From positions 1-45,557 of IMG/VR virus record IMGVR_UViG_3300020536_000019: a stretch of 45,557 bases of DNA. The stretch is one strand, 5' to 3'. Positions 16,625-24,423 of the stretch are shown piece by piece. Origin of the DNA: a virus. The notes below the pieces were generated by a model that did no database searches, had not been told where the DNA came from, and saw only the letters and a list, made by a program, of their open reading frames with translations. How positions within the stretch are numbered: the first letter of the stretch is position 1; each line of letters begins with the position of its first letter. The position numbers and the translations under genes are program-made.

Positions 16625-17627
16625 AACATTATTGGTTGACGGAAACAACCTTTTAAAAATTGGTTTTCATGGTGTTAGAGATTTCTATCATAATGGAAAA
16701 CATGTTGGTGGAGTTTGGCACTTTCTAAACACTCTTCGTAAATTCTTAGAAGAACACAACTATAACAAAGTTGTGGTTCTTTGGGACTCTAAAACTTCAT
16801 CGGCTCAGAGAAGATTAATCTATCCTAAGTATAAGTTAAATCGTAAATCATCTGAAACAGAGTCGAAAGAGGAATCTTTTTTGGAACAAAAAGGAAGGGT
16901 TAAACAATACCTTGAAGAGATGTTTGTAAGACAACTGGAGACAGAACACGCAGAAGCTGATGACTTGATTGCTCACTACTGTAAAGTGTCTTTAGACGAA
17001 GAAAAAACAATCTTCTCGAGTGATAGAGATTTAACTCAATTAATTGGAGAAAAAGTTTCCATTTATTCACCATCCACAAAACAATATTATAAGTTGGGAG
17101 ACAAAATAAAACTTCATGATATTGAAGTTCCCCACTATAATGTTAAAACAATCAAAATCCTCACCGGTGATAGTTCCGACAATATTGATGGAATATTCTA
17201 TCTTGGTGAGAAGACTTTGGTAAAAATGTTTCCTGAACTACTTGAAGAAAGGGTAGAACTGTCCTATATTTTAGAAAAAAGTGAAAAACTTTTAAAAGAA
17301 GAAAAAGGAAACGTAGCTCTTCAAAACCTACTTAGTGGGAAAACAAAAGAGGGTATTTTTGGTGATGAGTTTTTTGTAATAAATGAAAAACTTGTCAATT
17401 TAGAAAATCCACTTTTGAATGAAGAGGAAAAAGAATTAGTTGGACTATATTACTCAGAGTCGATGGATCCCGACGGAAGAGGACATAGAAATCTAATTCG
17501 AATGATGATGGAGGACGGGTTTTTTAAATACTTACCGAAGGGTGACGACGCTTGGGTAAGTTTTTTAAAACCATTTCTCAAATTGACAAGAAAAGAAAAA
17601 CAAAAATTTAGAAACAAAAAAAAGTAA
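16617..17627 (+). CDS. rnh: FEN-like 5'-3' exonuclease / RNase H
   Basis: A 336-residue protein of the FEN/PIN 5' nuclease family, like T4 RNase H (305). Acidic metal ligands are in the expected order: LVDGNNL (D8), LWDSKTS (D57), AEADDLIAHY (E113, D115, D116), SSDRDLTQL (D136, D138) and LTGDSSDNIDGI (D185, D188). The last of these opens the helix-3-turn-helix DNA-binding unit. It removes RNA primers and flaps from lagging-strand fragments. The ATG at 16617 lies within the end of the HNH gene; this start gives the conserved LVDGNN strand at the very N-terminus, so it is well supported. The downstream helicase and upstream gp32-like gene are its functional partners. Confidence 0.88.
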   Translation: MNKTLLVDGNNLLKIGFHGVRDFYHNGKHVGGVWHFLNTLRKFLEEHNYNKVVVLWDSKTSSAQRRLIYPKYKLNRKSSETESKEESFLEQKGRVKQYLEEMFVRQLETEHAEADDLIAHYCKVSLDEEKTIFSSDRDLTQLIGEKVSIYSPSTKQYYKLGDKIKLHDIEVPHYNVKTIKILTGDSSDNIDGIFYLGEKTLVKMFPELLEERVELSYILEKSEKLLKEEKGNVALQNLLSGKTKEGIFGDEFFVINEKLVNLENPLLNEEEKELVGLYYSESMDPDGRGHRNLIRMMMEDGFFKYLPKGDDAWVSFLKPFLKLTRKEKQKFRNKKK

Positions 17628-17634
17628 AAAACAA

Positions 17635-18084
17635 ATGAAAGAACAGGACATAACCAAAGTAGAATTCTTGTTAATGTGTAACGACAACATTGTAGTTCAA
17701 AGATTTTTCAATGTAAGAGGGTTCAACAAAAATGCTCACAAATCTGAAGAATTTTATAACCATATTGAAGGTCTTTGCCGTGGTTTGAAATATGATTTGA
17801 AAATGAGATCGGTAGTTTATTTATTGGACAATCAATATGAGATTTCTGAAAACCCTGAAATTCTAAACACCTCAATTACTGAAGGTCCAGAAAATTTTAA
17901 TTTAATTATTAAGGTCGGAGACATGACAATTTGTCATAGGCAGTTCGACGCAAAAGTATACCCACCAAAGGTCAGATACACCGTAGACCTACGGCCAAAG
18001 TTAAAATCAATCATGGCTGAGCTAACTGACATTTTTTCAGCTAAAAATTTTAATTATTTTTATCCCAACTTTATCAAAAACTAA
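17635..18084 (+). CDS. Protein of unknown function between 5' nuclease and helicase (149 aa)
   Basis: Not recognised. A soluble alpha/beta protein of 149 residues with no signal peptide, membrane segment or clear metal motif. It has a basic central patch (GLCRGLKYDLKMRS) and a conserved-looking segment around YPPKVRYTVDLRPKL, followed by a helix. It lies seven bases after the 5' nuclease gene and 33 bases before the helicase gene, so it is embedded in the replication operon. In T4-type genomes, small helicase-loader or fork accessory proteins occur in such positions. The sequence gives no direct evidence for that role. Confidence 0.6.
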   Translation: MKEQDITKVEFLLMCNDNIVVQRFFNVRGFNKNAHKSEEFYNHIEGLCRGLKYDLKMRSVVYLLDNQYEISENPEILNTSITEGPENFNLIIKVGDMTICHRQFDAKVYPPKVRYTVDLRPKLKSIMAELTDIFSAKNFNYFYPNFIKN

Positions 18085-18087
18085 TAC

Positions 18088-18094
18088 TATTTAT
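18088..18094 (+). promoter_or_regulatory. Candidate TATTTAT promoter element
   Basis: TATTTAT starts four bases after the preceding stop and 23 bases separate its end from the helicase ATG at 18118. It is the only replication gene with this element close upstream apart from the ribbon-helix-helix/HNH cassette. Role inferred. Confidence 0.3.
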
Positions 18095-18117
18095 CTTTAC
18101 TAAAAGAGAAAAAACAT

Positions 18118-19500
18118 ATGGCGACTAGTAAAAATTTTGAGTATTTAGGGAACACTTTTCAATTACAACTTTTAAATCAAATTATTGTAGATAAGGACTT
18201 TTCACACTCTATTCTTGATGTTATTGAAAACAATTATTTTGAAAACAAGTATTTTAAAATAATCATTCAGATGGTAAAAGAGTATTATCTAAAATATGAT
18301 CATACACCTTCATTTGAAACTCTTGAACAAATAACCAAATCTGAATTACAACAGGCAACAGCATCTAAAATTGTATTGGATACAATCAAGAAAATTAAGG
18401 ATGCACCTATTGATGGCGTAGGTTTTGTTCAAGAAAAAGCCTTGAAATTCTGTAAACAACAAGAACTTCAGAAGGTTATGGGAAAAGCACAAAAGATCAT
18501 TGACGGGGGTGAGTTTGAAAACTACGACACCCTCGAAGAGATGGTAAAGACGGCCCTTCAGGTCGGATCAAAAGATACATCAATGTTAGATGTATTCTCA
18601 AACCTTGACCAAGTTCTTGAAGAGGATTACAGACACCCAATTCCGATGGGAATTCCAGGAATCGACAGACTATTAAAGGGTGGTTTGGCAAAAGGAGAAA
18701 TTGGTGTTATCTTAGCCCCTACGGGTGTTGGTAAATCAACGATCCTAACTAAGATGGCAAACCACGCATTTAATCTCGGATTTAACGTTCTTCAAATCTT
18801 CTTTGAGGATAACTCAAAGGTGATTCAAAGAAAACACTTTACTTTATGGACTAAAGTTCACCCTGACGATTTGTCAGAAAAAAAGGATGAAGTTATGACC
18901 AAAGTTAAAGAGATTGAAGATACGATGCCAAACAAGTTGATTTTGAAAAAATTACCATCAGATACACTTACGATGTTACAAATCAAAAACCAAATTAGAA
19001 AAATGGTATCTGACGGGATCAAAATTGATATGGTAGTTTTAGATTATATTGATTGTATAGTTCCTGATAAGAATCTTGGTGACGAATGGAAAAGTGAGGG
19101 GTCTGTTATGAGGGCATTTGAGGCTATGTGTCACGAAATGAATTTAGTTGGATGGACCGCAACACAAGGAAACAGGTCATCAATATCTTCAGAAGTTGTG
19201 ACCACAGATCAAATGGGTGGATCAATTAAAAAGGCACAAGTTGGACACGTTATTATATCGGTAGCAAAAACCTTACAACAAAAAGAATTAAAGTTGGCAA
19301 CAATTGCAATAACCAAGTCTCGAATTGGTGATGATGGTGTGGTATTTGAAAATTGTAAATTTGATAATGCCATGATTGAAATTGATACTGAAAGTTCAAT
19401 GACTTTCCTTGGTCTTGAAGAACAAAAAGAGGAAAGACAACGACAAAGAGTTAGGGAACTTCTTGAAAAAAGAAAACAAAAAGAAACACAAACAAATTAA
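18118..19500 (+). CDS. 41: Replicative DNA helicase, gp41/DnaB-like
   Basis: A 460-residue hexameric helicase (T4 gp41 has about 475). The N-terminal helical domain spans residues about 1-150. A linker helix leads to the RecA-type motor: a PMGIPGIDRLLKGGL lead-in, Walker A at APTGVGKST (200-208), FFEDNS after the next strand, Walker B at MVVLDYID, and sensor region TATQGNRSS. The C-terminal tail is charged and helical (RQRQRVRELLEKRKQK). It unwinds the fork 5'-3' on the lagging strand. A primase gene is not present in this window. It has an A-rich leader (agagaaaaaacat) before the ATG. Good confidence in family and role. Confidence 0.9.
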   Translation: MATSKNFEYLGNTFQLQLLNQIIVDKDFSHSILDVIENNYFENKYFKIIIQMVKEYYLKYDHTPSFETLEQITKSELQQATASKIVLDTIKKIKDAPIDGVGFVQEKALKFCKQQELQKVMGKAQKIIDGGEFENYDTLEEMVKTALQVGSKDTSMLDVFSNLDQVLEEDYRHPIPMGIPGIDRLLKGGLAKGEIGVILAPTGVGKSTILTKMANHAFNLGFNVLQIFFEDNSKVIQRKHFTLWTKVHPDDLSEKKDEVMTKVKEIEDTMPNKLILKKLPSDTLTMLQIKNQIRKMVSDGIKIDMVVLDYIDCIVPDKNLGDEWKSEGSVMRAFEAMCHEMNLVGWTATQGNRSSISSEVVTTDQMGGSIKKAQVGHVIISVAKTLQQKELKLATIAITKSRIGDDGVVFENCKFDNAMIEIDTESSMTFLGLEEQKEERQRQRVRELLEKRKQKETQTN

Positions 19501-19521
19501 CAAAATAATTAAATTATAAAC

Positions 19522-20469
19522 ATGGAAAAAATATTAGTAGAAAATCCTAGTAGATTTGTGATATTTCCAATAGAACACAATGATATATGGGAATTTTATA
19601 AACAACACCAAGCAGCATTTTGGACGGCAGAAGAGGTTGATTTAACCAATGATATTAGAGATTGGGAAAAATTAACAGAGAATGAGCAGTATTTTGTTAA
19701 AAACGTTTTATCCTTCTTTGCGGCATCGGATGGTATTGTAAATGAAAATTTGGCCGAAAACTTCTATAGAGAAGTCCAATATCCTGAGGCAAAATTTTTC
19801 TACGGATTTCAGTTGGCAATGGAAAACATTCACTCATTAATGTATTCATTATTAATTGATACGTATATCAACAACCCAAAAGAAAAGGATGAGTGCTTTA
19901 ATGCTATTGATAGGTTACCGGCAGTCCAAAAGAAGGCTAAATGGGCGTTAGACTGGATTGAAAACGCATCATTTGCCGAACGTTTAGTTGCATTTGCCGC
20001 TGTTGAAGGAATATTTTTCTCAGGTTCATTTTGTTCTATCTTTTGGTTGAAATCAAGAGGAATCATGCAAGGATTGTGTAACGCAAATTCTCTAATATTC
20101 AAAGACGAAAACTTACATTGTGATTTTGCAATTCATTTATTAAACAACCATTTAGAAAATAAACCTTCTGAAAAACGAATTAAAGAGATTTTATTATCAG
20201 CTCTTGAAATTGAAAAAGAGTTCATTACTGAATCACTTCCTGTTTCATTAATTGGTATGAATTCTAATCTAATGAAACAATACTTAGAGTTTGTAGTCGA
20301 TGGTTTGTTAGTAAAAATGGGTTGTAGTAAAGAATTCAATGTAGATCAACCTTTTAAGTTTATGGAACAAATTGCCATTGAAACAAAAGGTAATTTCTTT
20401 GAATCTCGAACAATGGAATACCAAAAGGCCAAATTGAATGAAACAATAAGTTTTACGGACGATTTTTAA
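19522..20469 (+). CDS. nrdB: Class Ia ribonucleotide reductase, small (beta) subunit
   Basis: A 315-residue R2 protein. The di-iron ligands are visible: D40 (WTAEEVDL), E101 and H104 (MENIHS), E162 (VEGIFF), and E196 and H199 (DENLHC). The radical tyrosine is Y108, seven residues after E101 as in E. coli Y122. The C-terminus ends ISFTDDF, resembling the R2 tail peptide that docks on the large subunit. It generates the tyrosyl radical used by the NrdA subunit to reduce ribonucleotides to deoxyribonucleotides. It is shorter than T4 NrdB (388) and resembles the eukaryote/Bacteroidota-type R2. The nrdB-nrdA gap is 10 bases, so they are one operon, in the order beta then alpha. Confidence 0.93.
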   Translation: MEKILVENPSRFVIFPIEHNDIWEFYKQHQAAFWTAEEVDLTNDIRDWEKLTENEQYFVKNVLSFFAASDGIVNENLAENFYREVQYPEAKFFYGFQLAMENIHSLMYSLLIDTYINNPKEKDECFNAIDRLPAVQKKAKWALDWIENASFAERLVAFAAVEGIFFSGSFCSIFWLKSRGIMQGLCNANSLIFKDENLHCDFAIHLLNNHLENKPSEKRIKEILLSALEIEKEFITESLPVSLIGMNSNLMKQYLEFVVDGLLVKMGCSKEFNVDQPFKFMEQIAIETKGNFFESRTMEYQKAKLNETISFTDDF

Positions 20470-20479
20470 ATTATATACT

Positions 20480-22903
20480 ATGTCATTAAAAATATTAAAA
20501 AGAAACGGAGAGTCAGTCTCATTTAACCCACAGAAAATTTATCATAGAGTTAAAAGAGCTGCTAAGGGATTGAACGTTAATTCAGATGAAATTTTTATCA
20601 AAGTGATTACGTCAGTTCCAACAGAAGGGGAGATCACAACTAAAGAATTAGATAAATTAGTTTACGAGATTGCCGCTTCATATACGGGAAGTCATTATGA
20701 TTATTCTAAATTGGCCGCCTTTGTTGCAATTTCATCTTACCACAAAGAAACTAACGATAGCTTTTCACAAACTATGATGTTATTATGTGAAGATGGGATT
20801 GTTAATGAAAAGTTAATTGATACCATTAAAGAGTATGGTGAAGATACGATTGATGCAGCAATCAACCACGAAAATGATTACAACTTTGATTATTTTGCTT
20901 GGAGATCACTTCAAGAAATGTATTTACTAAAAAGACCTAATGGTCAAGTAATTGAAAGACCTCAACACATGTATATGAGAGTTGCATTGTGGGTAACTGA
21001 TAACTTAACTGATGCGTTGGAATATTACAAATCACTATCTAATCAGTTAATATCAAAGGCAACACCAATTATGATTAATTCGGGAACTAAGGTTCCTCAA
21101 TTGGCATCTTGTGTTTTACATTATAATGATTCAGATTCAAGACAAGGATTGTTGGATACGTTAAACGACATCTCAACATTTTCATCTGATGCTGCCGGTA
21201 TTGGATTATCAATGTCTAATATTCGTAGTAAAGAAAGTAGAATTACCACTTCAGGTGGATATGCTGGTGGATTATTAAAATATCTTAAAATTGTAAATGA
21301 GTCACTAAGATTCTTTAATCAACAAGGTCGTAGACCTGGATCTGCGGCGATTTATCTTGAACCATGGCATAAAGATATTGTTGATCTTTTAGATATTAAA
21401 AAGAATACCGGAGCTGAAGAGTTAAGGGCTCGTGATTTATTTACAGCACTTTGGATTCCTGATAACTTTATGAGAGCCGTTAAAAATAATGGTGATTGGT
21501 ATTTGTTTTGTCCTAATGATATTAAAAAAGCAGGATTAAAAGCACTTCAAGAAAGTTATGGTGATGAATACGAACAAACGTATAATCAAGCGGTTCAAAT
21601 GGGATTAGGTAAAAAAGTTAAGGCTCAAGATATTTGGACTAAGATTATTGAATCTCAAGTTGAGACTGGTGTTCCTTACCTATGCGCTAAAGATAGTGCG
21701 AATAGAAAAACTAATCACCAAAACATTGGTGTAATTAAACAATCAAATCTTTGTAATGAAATTTACCAATATACTGATGAAGAGACTACAGCGATTTGCA
21801 CATTATCATCAATGGTGTTAAAAAACTTTATTCAAGGAGGTAAGTTTGATTTTGAGTTGTTATTTACTGAAGTTAGAAAGGTTGTTCGATCTTTGAACAA
21901 AGTAATTGACATTAACAATTATTCAACTCAAAAAGGTTTAAAAGGTGGTTTAGAACAAAGAGCCATTGCGATTGGAACACAAGGTTTAGCTGACGTATTC
22001 TACTTAATGGATTACATCTTTACGTCTCAAGGGGCAAAAAAACTAAACAAAGATATTTTTGAAACAATTTATTACGCAGCCATCTACGAAAGTAACCAGT
22101 TGTGTATGAATGGAAAATATGAACCATACAAATTCTTTAAAGGATCACCAATGTCGAAAGGAGAATTCCAATTTGATATGTGGGGTGTTGATGAAACACA
22201 ACTTTCAGGAATGTGGGATTGGAGTAAATTAAAAGAAAACGTTTCAAAATACGGAGTTTGTAATTCATTATTTACAGCACAAATGCCTGTGGCGTCTTCA
22301 GCTAAGATTACAGGTTCATTTGAAATGACTGAACCTGCGCATTCAGCATTATTTAATAGAAGAGTCGTTGGTGGTGAAATTATTATTGTTAACAAATATC
22401 TTATTAATGATTTTGAAAAAATTGGAATTTGGTCTGAAGATTTAAAAAATGAAATCATCATTAATGAAGGATCAATTCAAAATATTAATTTTAATAACTA
22501 TTTGGATCCTGAAGATAAGAATTACAATAAGAAAGTTAGACGTATTGAACACTTAATTCCTAAGTATAAAACTATTTGGGAGATATCACAAAAACAACTT
22601 ATTGATATGGCGGCCGATAGAGCACCATTTATTGATCAGTCACAATCAATGAATATCTATATGGCAAACCCAACATTATCAAAAATAACATCATCACATT
22701 TCCACTCATGGGAAAGCGGTTTGAAGACACTTTGTTATTATGTTAGAACCAAAGCGATATCAACTGGAGCAAAACACTTGGCCTTAGATATGTCAAAAAA
22801 ACAAACTCCACCTCCATCACCACCTGATAGAATATTAAAAGAAGGTGTTATTCCTACAAGACCAACAGATTCAGATTTTGAATGTTTTGGATGTTCTTCA
22901 TAG
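20480..22903 (+). CDS. nrdA: Class Ia ribonucleotide reductase, large (alpha) subunit
   Basis: An 807-residue R1 protein. An ATP-cone (residues 1 to about 92, ILKRNGESVSFNPQKIY) regulates overall activity by ATP/dATP. The catalytic barrel has redox cysteines C211 (LASCVLHY) and C440 (AICTLSSM) and thiyl cysteine C425 (NLCNEI). Two tyrosines for radical transfer lie in TLCYYVRT. The C-terminal pair C802-x2-C805 would shuttle electrons from thioredoxin or glutaredoxin. The 15-residue gap between the last two active cysteines matches eukaryote-type R1 (yeast C428/C443) rather than E. coli (C439/C462). All key residues are present, so the enzyme should be active. It is the last gene before a strong terminator. 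Confidence 0.95.
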   Translation: MSLKILKRNGESVSFNPQKIYHRVKRAAKGLNVNSDEIFIKVITSVPTEGEITTKELDKLVYEIAASYTGSHYDYSKLAAFVAISSYHKETNDSFSQTMMLLCEDGIVNEKLIDTIKEYGEDTIDAAINHENDYNFDYFAWRSLQEMYLLKRPNGQVIERPQHMYMRVALWVTDNLTDALEYYKSLSNQLISKATPIMINSGTKVPQLASCVLHYNDSDSRQGLLDTLNDISTFSSDAAGIGLSMSNIRSKESRITTSGGYAGGLLKYLKIVNESLRFFNQQGRRPGSAAIYLEPWHKDIVDLLDIKKNTGAEELRARDLFTALWIPDNFMRAVKNNGDWYLFCPNDIKKAGLKALQESYGDEYEQTYNQAVQMGLGKKVKAQDIWTKIIESQVETGVPYLCAKDSANRKTNHQNIGVIKQSNLCNEIYQYTDEETTAICTLSSMVLKNFIQGGKFDFELLFTEVRKVVRSLNKVIDINNYSTQKGLKGGLEQRAIAIGTQGLADVFYLMDYIFTSQGAKKLNKDIFETIYYAAIYESNQLCMNGKYEPYKFFKGSPMSKGEFQFDMWGVDETQLSGMWDWSKLKENVSKYGVCNSLFTAQMPVASSAKITGSFEMTEPAHSALFNRRVVGGEIIIVNKYLINDFEKIGIWSEDLKNEIIINEGSIQNINFNNYLDPEDKNYNKKVRRIEHLIPKYKTIWEISQKQLIDMAADRAPFIDQSQSMNIYMANPTLSKITSSHFHSWESGLKTLCYYVRTKAISTGAKHLALDMSKKQTPPPSPPDRILKEGVIPTRPTDSDFECFGCSS

Positions 22904-22911
22904 AATATTAT

Positions 22912-22942
22912 AAATCACCGAGAAATCGGTGATTTTTTTTTT
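22912..22942 (+). terminator. Intrinsic terminator after nrdA
   Basis: A perfect 10-bp stem AAATCACCGA (22912-22921) / TCGGTGATTT (22926-22935) closed by a GAAA tetraloop and followed by a T run to 22942. It closes the replication/nucleotide operon. An apparent GTG start at 22929 for the next gene lies inside this hairpin and is rejected. Confidence 0.92.
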
Positions 22943-22951
22943 ATATCGTCA

Positions 22952-22962
22952 TATTTATTTAT
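22952..22962 (+). promoter_or_regulatory. Candidate TATTTAT promoter element (double)
   Basis: TATTTATTTAT contains two overlapping TATTTAT copies, just after the nrdA terminator and 14 bases before the ATG at 22977. A new transcript must start in this gap, which makes this one of the better instances. Role inferred. Confidence 0.4.
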
Positions 22963-22976
22963 TAAATAATAAAAAA

Positions 22977-23276
22977 ATGAAAAAAATTATAAGACTTACT
23001 GAGTCAGATCTCGCTCGTATTGTTAAACAAGTTATTAGTGAATCTAAAAAGAACCCAAGTAAATCTGAGATATTGAAGATGTCGAAAGATGAACTAAAAG
23101 ATGTTTATGGTGAATTGGAAGTAAAAGGTGAATATCACGGAAACAAAGGAACATTTCACCACTTCAAAAGAACCGCAATCGGAGATGTTGTTTGTAGTTT
23201 TAGAACTGATGATACAACACCGTCAGGATTAAAAAGAAATACTCAAGGAATTAAAGTTAAAAATTTAGATTTTTAA
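22977..23276 (+). CDS. Small protein with N-terminal helix and I-x-E site (99 aa)
   Basis: The ATG at 22977, after an A-rich leader, is chosen over the GTG at 22929 because the latter lies in the terminator hairpin. The protein begins MKKIIRLTESDLARIVK, an amphipathic basic helix ending in ISES. Similar MKKxIRLTESDLxRIV leaders are, from memory, common in uncultured marine and freshwater phage proteins. I-x-E is the cleavage pattern of T4-type prohead proteases, so the leader could be a capsid-targeting peptide removed during maturation. The remainder (about 75 residues) is basic, with a beta-rich GEYHGNKGTFHHF segment. Function unknown. The next gene follows after seven bases. Confidence 0.65.
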   Translation: MKKIIRLTESDLARIVKQVISESKKNPSKSEILKMSKDELKDVYGELEVKGEYHGNKGTFHHFKRTAIGDVVCSFRTDDTTPSGLKRNTQGIKVKNLDF

Positions 23277-23283
23277 TTAACTC

Positions 23284-23889
23284 ATGGCACTTTTTAATAT
23301 TAGCGATTTATCAAATATTACCATAGAAAAAATGGTATTCAACGAGTTTACTGATGGTTGGGATTTCGAAGTTAAACATAATGGAATTTCATACACATTT
23401 ACAACTTATGATTTACCTCATCCCGATGAAGTGACAGATGTATTACACGCTATTGGCGCAGGAAATATTGCTGCTTGGGGTGGAATTCCGGCGGCTATTG
23501 CAATTGGGGGTCTATTGGCCGGAACTGTTGGAGCACCTTTCGCAGCCGGTTTAGCGGTTAGTTGGGGAACAACAGCTTTATTAATGGGATTGGCAAAATT
23601 ATTAAAGGACGATCCATCATCAATGGCACGATCTGATAAAAAAAATTCACATTCTAGTGAGTTAAGAAGGATGAGACCTGACGATACGTATGAAGATGAG
23701 CCTGAAATGGATCCGATAAAAAATAGAAGTTCATCAAGTGGTGAAAAAGAAGGTAGTGTTTTTTATTGGGACCCAAGGACTGGTGAAAAAAGACGTTCTG
23801 AGATGGGAGATCGAGATGAGTTACCTCAAGGATACAAAAGGACTATGGGGGAAAACTACCGACAAAAACAATATAGAAGAAGATATTAA
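23284..23889 (+). CDS. Protein with glycine-rich double membrane segment (201 aa)
   Basis: Not recognised. Residues 1-50 are a soluble beta-rich domain. Residues about 59-107 are a Gly/Ala-rich hydrophobic stretch long enough for two membrane helices (GGIPAAIAIGGLLAGTVGAP, then FAAGLAVSWGTTALLMGLAKLL), with a glycine-zipper pattern. Residues 108-201 are strongly charged and probably disordered, ending in a basic tail (RQKQYRRRY). The layout could fit a holin-like, membrane-remodelling or ejected internal protein, but length and topology are not diagnostic for any of these. It lies between two terminators with the preceding 99-residue gene, so the two form a small unit of their own. Confidence 0.6.
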   Translation: MALFNISDLSNITIEKMVFNEFTDGWDFEVKHNGISYTFTTYDLPHPDEVTDVLHAIGAGNIAAWGGIPAAIAIGGLLAGTVGAPFAAGLAVSWGTTALLMGLAKLLKDDPSSMARSDKKNSHSSELRRMRPDDTYEDEPEMDPIKNRSSSSGEKEGSVFYWDPRTGEKRRSEMGDRDELPQGYKRTMGENYRQKQYRRRY

Positions 23890-23894
23890 TAATT

Positions 23895-23919
23895 ACCCAC
23901 CCCAAAAAGGTGGGTTTTT
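23895..23919 (+). terminator. Intrinsic terminator after the membrane-segment gene
   Basis: ACCCACC (23895-23901) / GGTGGGT (23909-23915) with a CCAAAAA loop and a T tract to 23919. A TATTTAT copy at 23919-23925 overlaps its end. Confidence 0.85.
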
Positions 23920-23944
23920 ATTTATATAAAATATATCAATACTA

Positions 23945-23951
23945 TATTTAT
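23945..23951 (+). promoter_or_regulatory. Candidate TATTTAT promoter element
   Basis: TATTTAT lies 7 bases before the ATG of the gp25-like gene, in the gap after the terminator; a second copy is at 23919-23925. A promoter is needed here to express the second baseplate module. Role inferred. Confidence 0.38.
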
Positions 23952-23958
23952 ATGTGAT

Positions 23959-24417
23959 ATGGCAAATGGTATTACTTATGGAATTTCTTTTCCTTTTGTT
24001 GATTCTTTTACCGGTAGGTATTTAGATGTCACAAACTCAACCGAGGCTGAAATTAGGGCAAATTTAGTTCATTTACTTTTAACAAGAAAAGGTAGTAGAT
24101 ATTTTTTACCCGATTTTGGATCAAGGTTATATGAATATATATTCGAACCCTTGGATGGGCCAACTTTTTCAGATATAGAATCTGAAATCCAAGACTCTAT
24201 AAGAACGTATATGCCAAACTTACAAGTTACAAACATTACCGTTGAGCCGGCATCTGCTGGTTTAGAAAATAAAGGAGACACCATAAACCAATATGGTGAA
24301 AGAGAATTTAGAGTAACCAACATTGCAAATTTGGAACATACCGCAAAAATAAAAATAGATTACAGAATTACAGACTCGGCTTTTGAGTCACAAGATTTTG
24401 TCATAATCAATATTTAA
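23959..24417 (+). CDS. 25: gp25-like baseplate wedge protein
   Basis: A 152-residue protein of the gp25/GPW (lysozyme-like fold) family; T4 gp25 has 132 residues. The signature lies at about residues 34-65: a helix with NLVHLLLTRKGSRYFLPDFG and then SRLYEYIFEP. It is followed by an amphipathic region and a beta-rich end (EHTAKIKIDYRI). In contractile tails gp25 connects wedges to the sheath and helps start sheath assembly. The gp6-like wedge gene follows after six bases, the same pairing as T4 genes 25 and 6. It opens the second structural module right after a terminator. Confidence 0.87.
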   Translation: MANGITYGISFPFVDSFTGRYLDVTNSTEAEIRANLVHLLLTRKGSRYFLPDFGSRLYEYIFEPLDGPTFSDIESEIQDSIRTYMPNLQVTNITVEPASAGLENKGDTINQYGEREFRVTNIANLEHTAKIKIDYRITDSAFESQDFVIINI

Positions 24418-24423
24418 AGTTAT

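Noticed and set aside
22084-22461. 125-codon minus-strand frame inside nrdA
   Set aside because: It lies wholly within a strongly conserved enzyme gene and its product has no recognisable features.
22929-22976. GTG start giving 16 additional residues to the 99-residue protein
   Set aside because: The GTG lies inside the nrdA terminator hairpin; the ATG at 22977 follows an A-rich leader and begins a coherent amphipathic helix.
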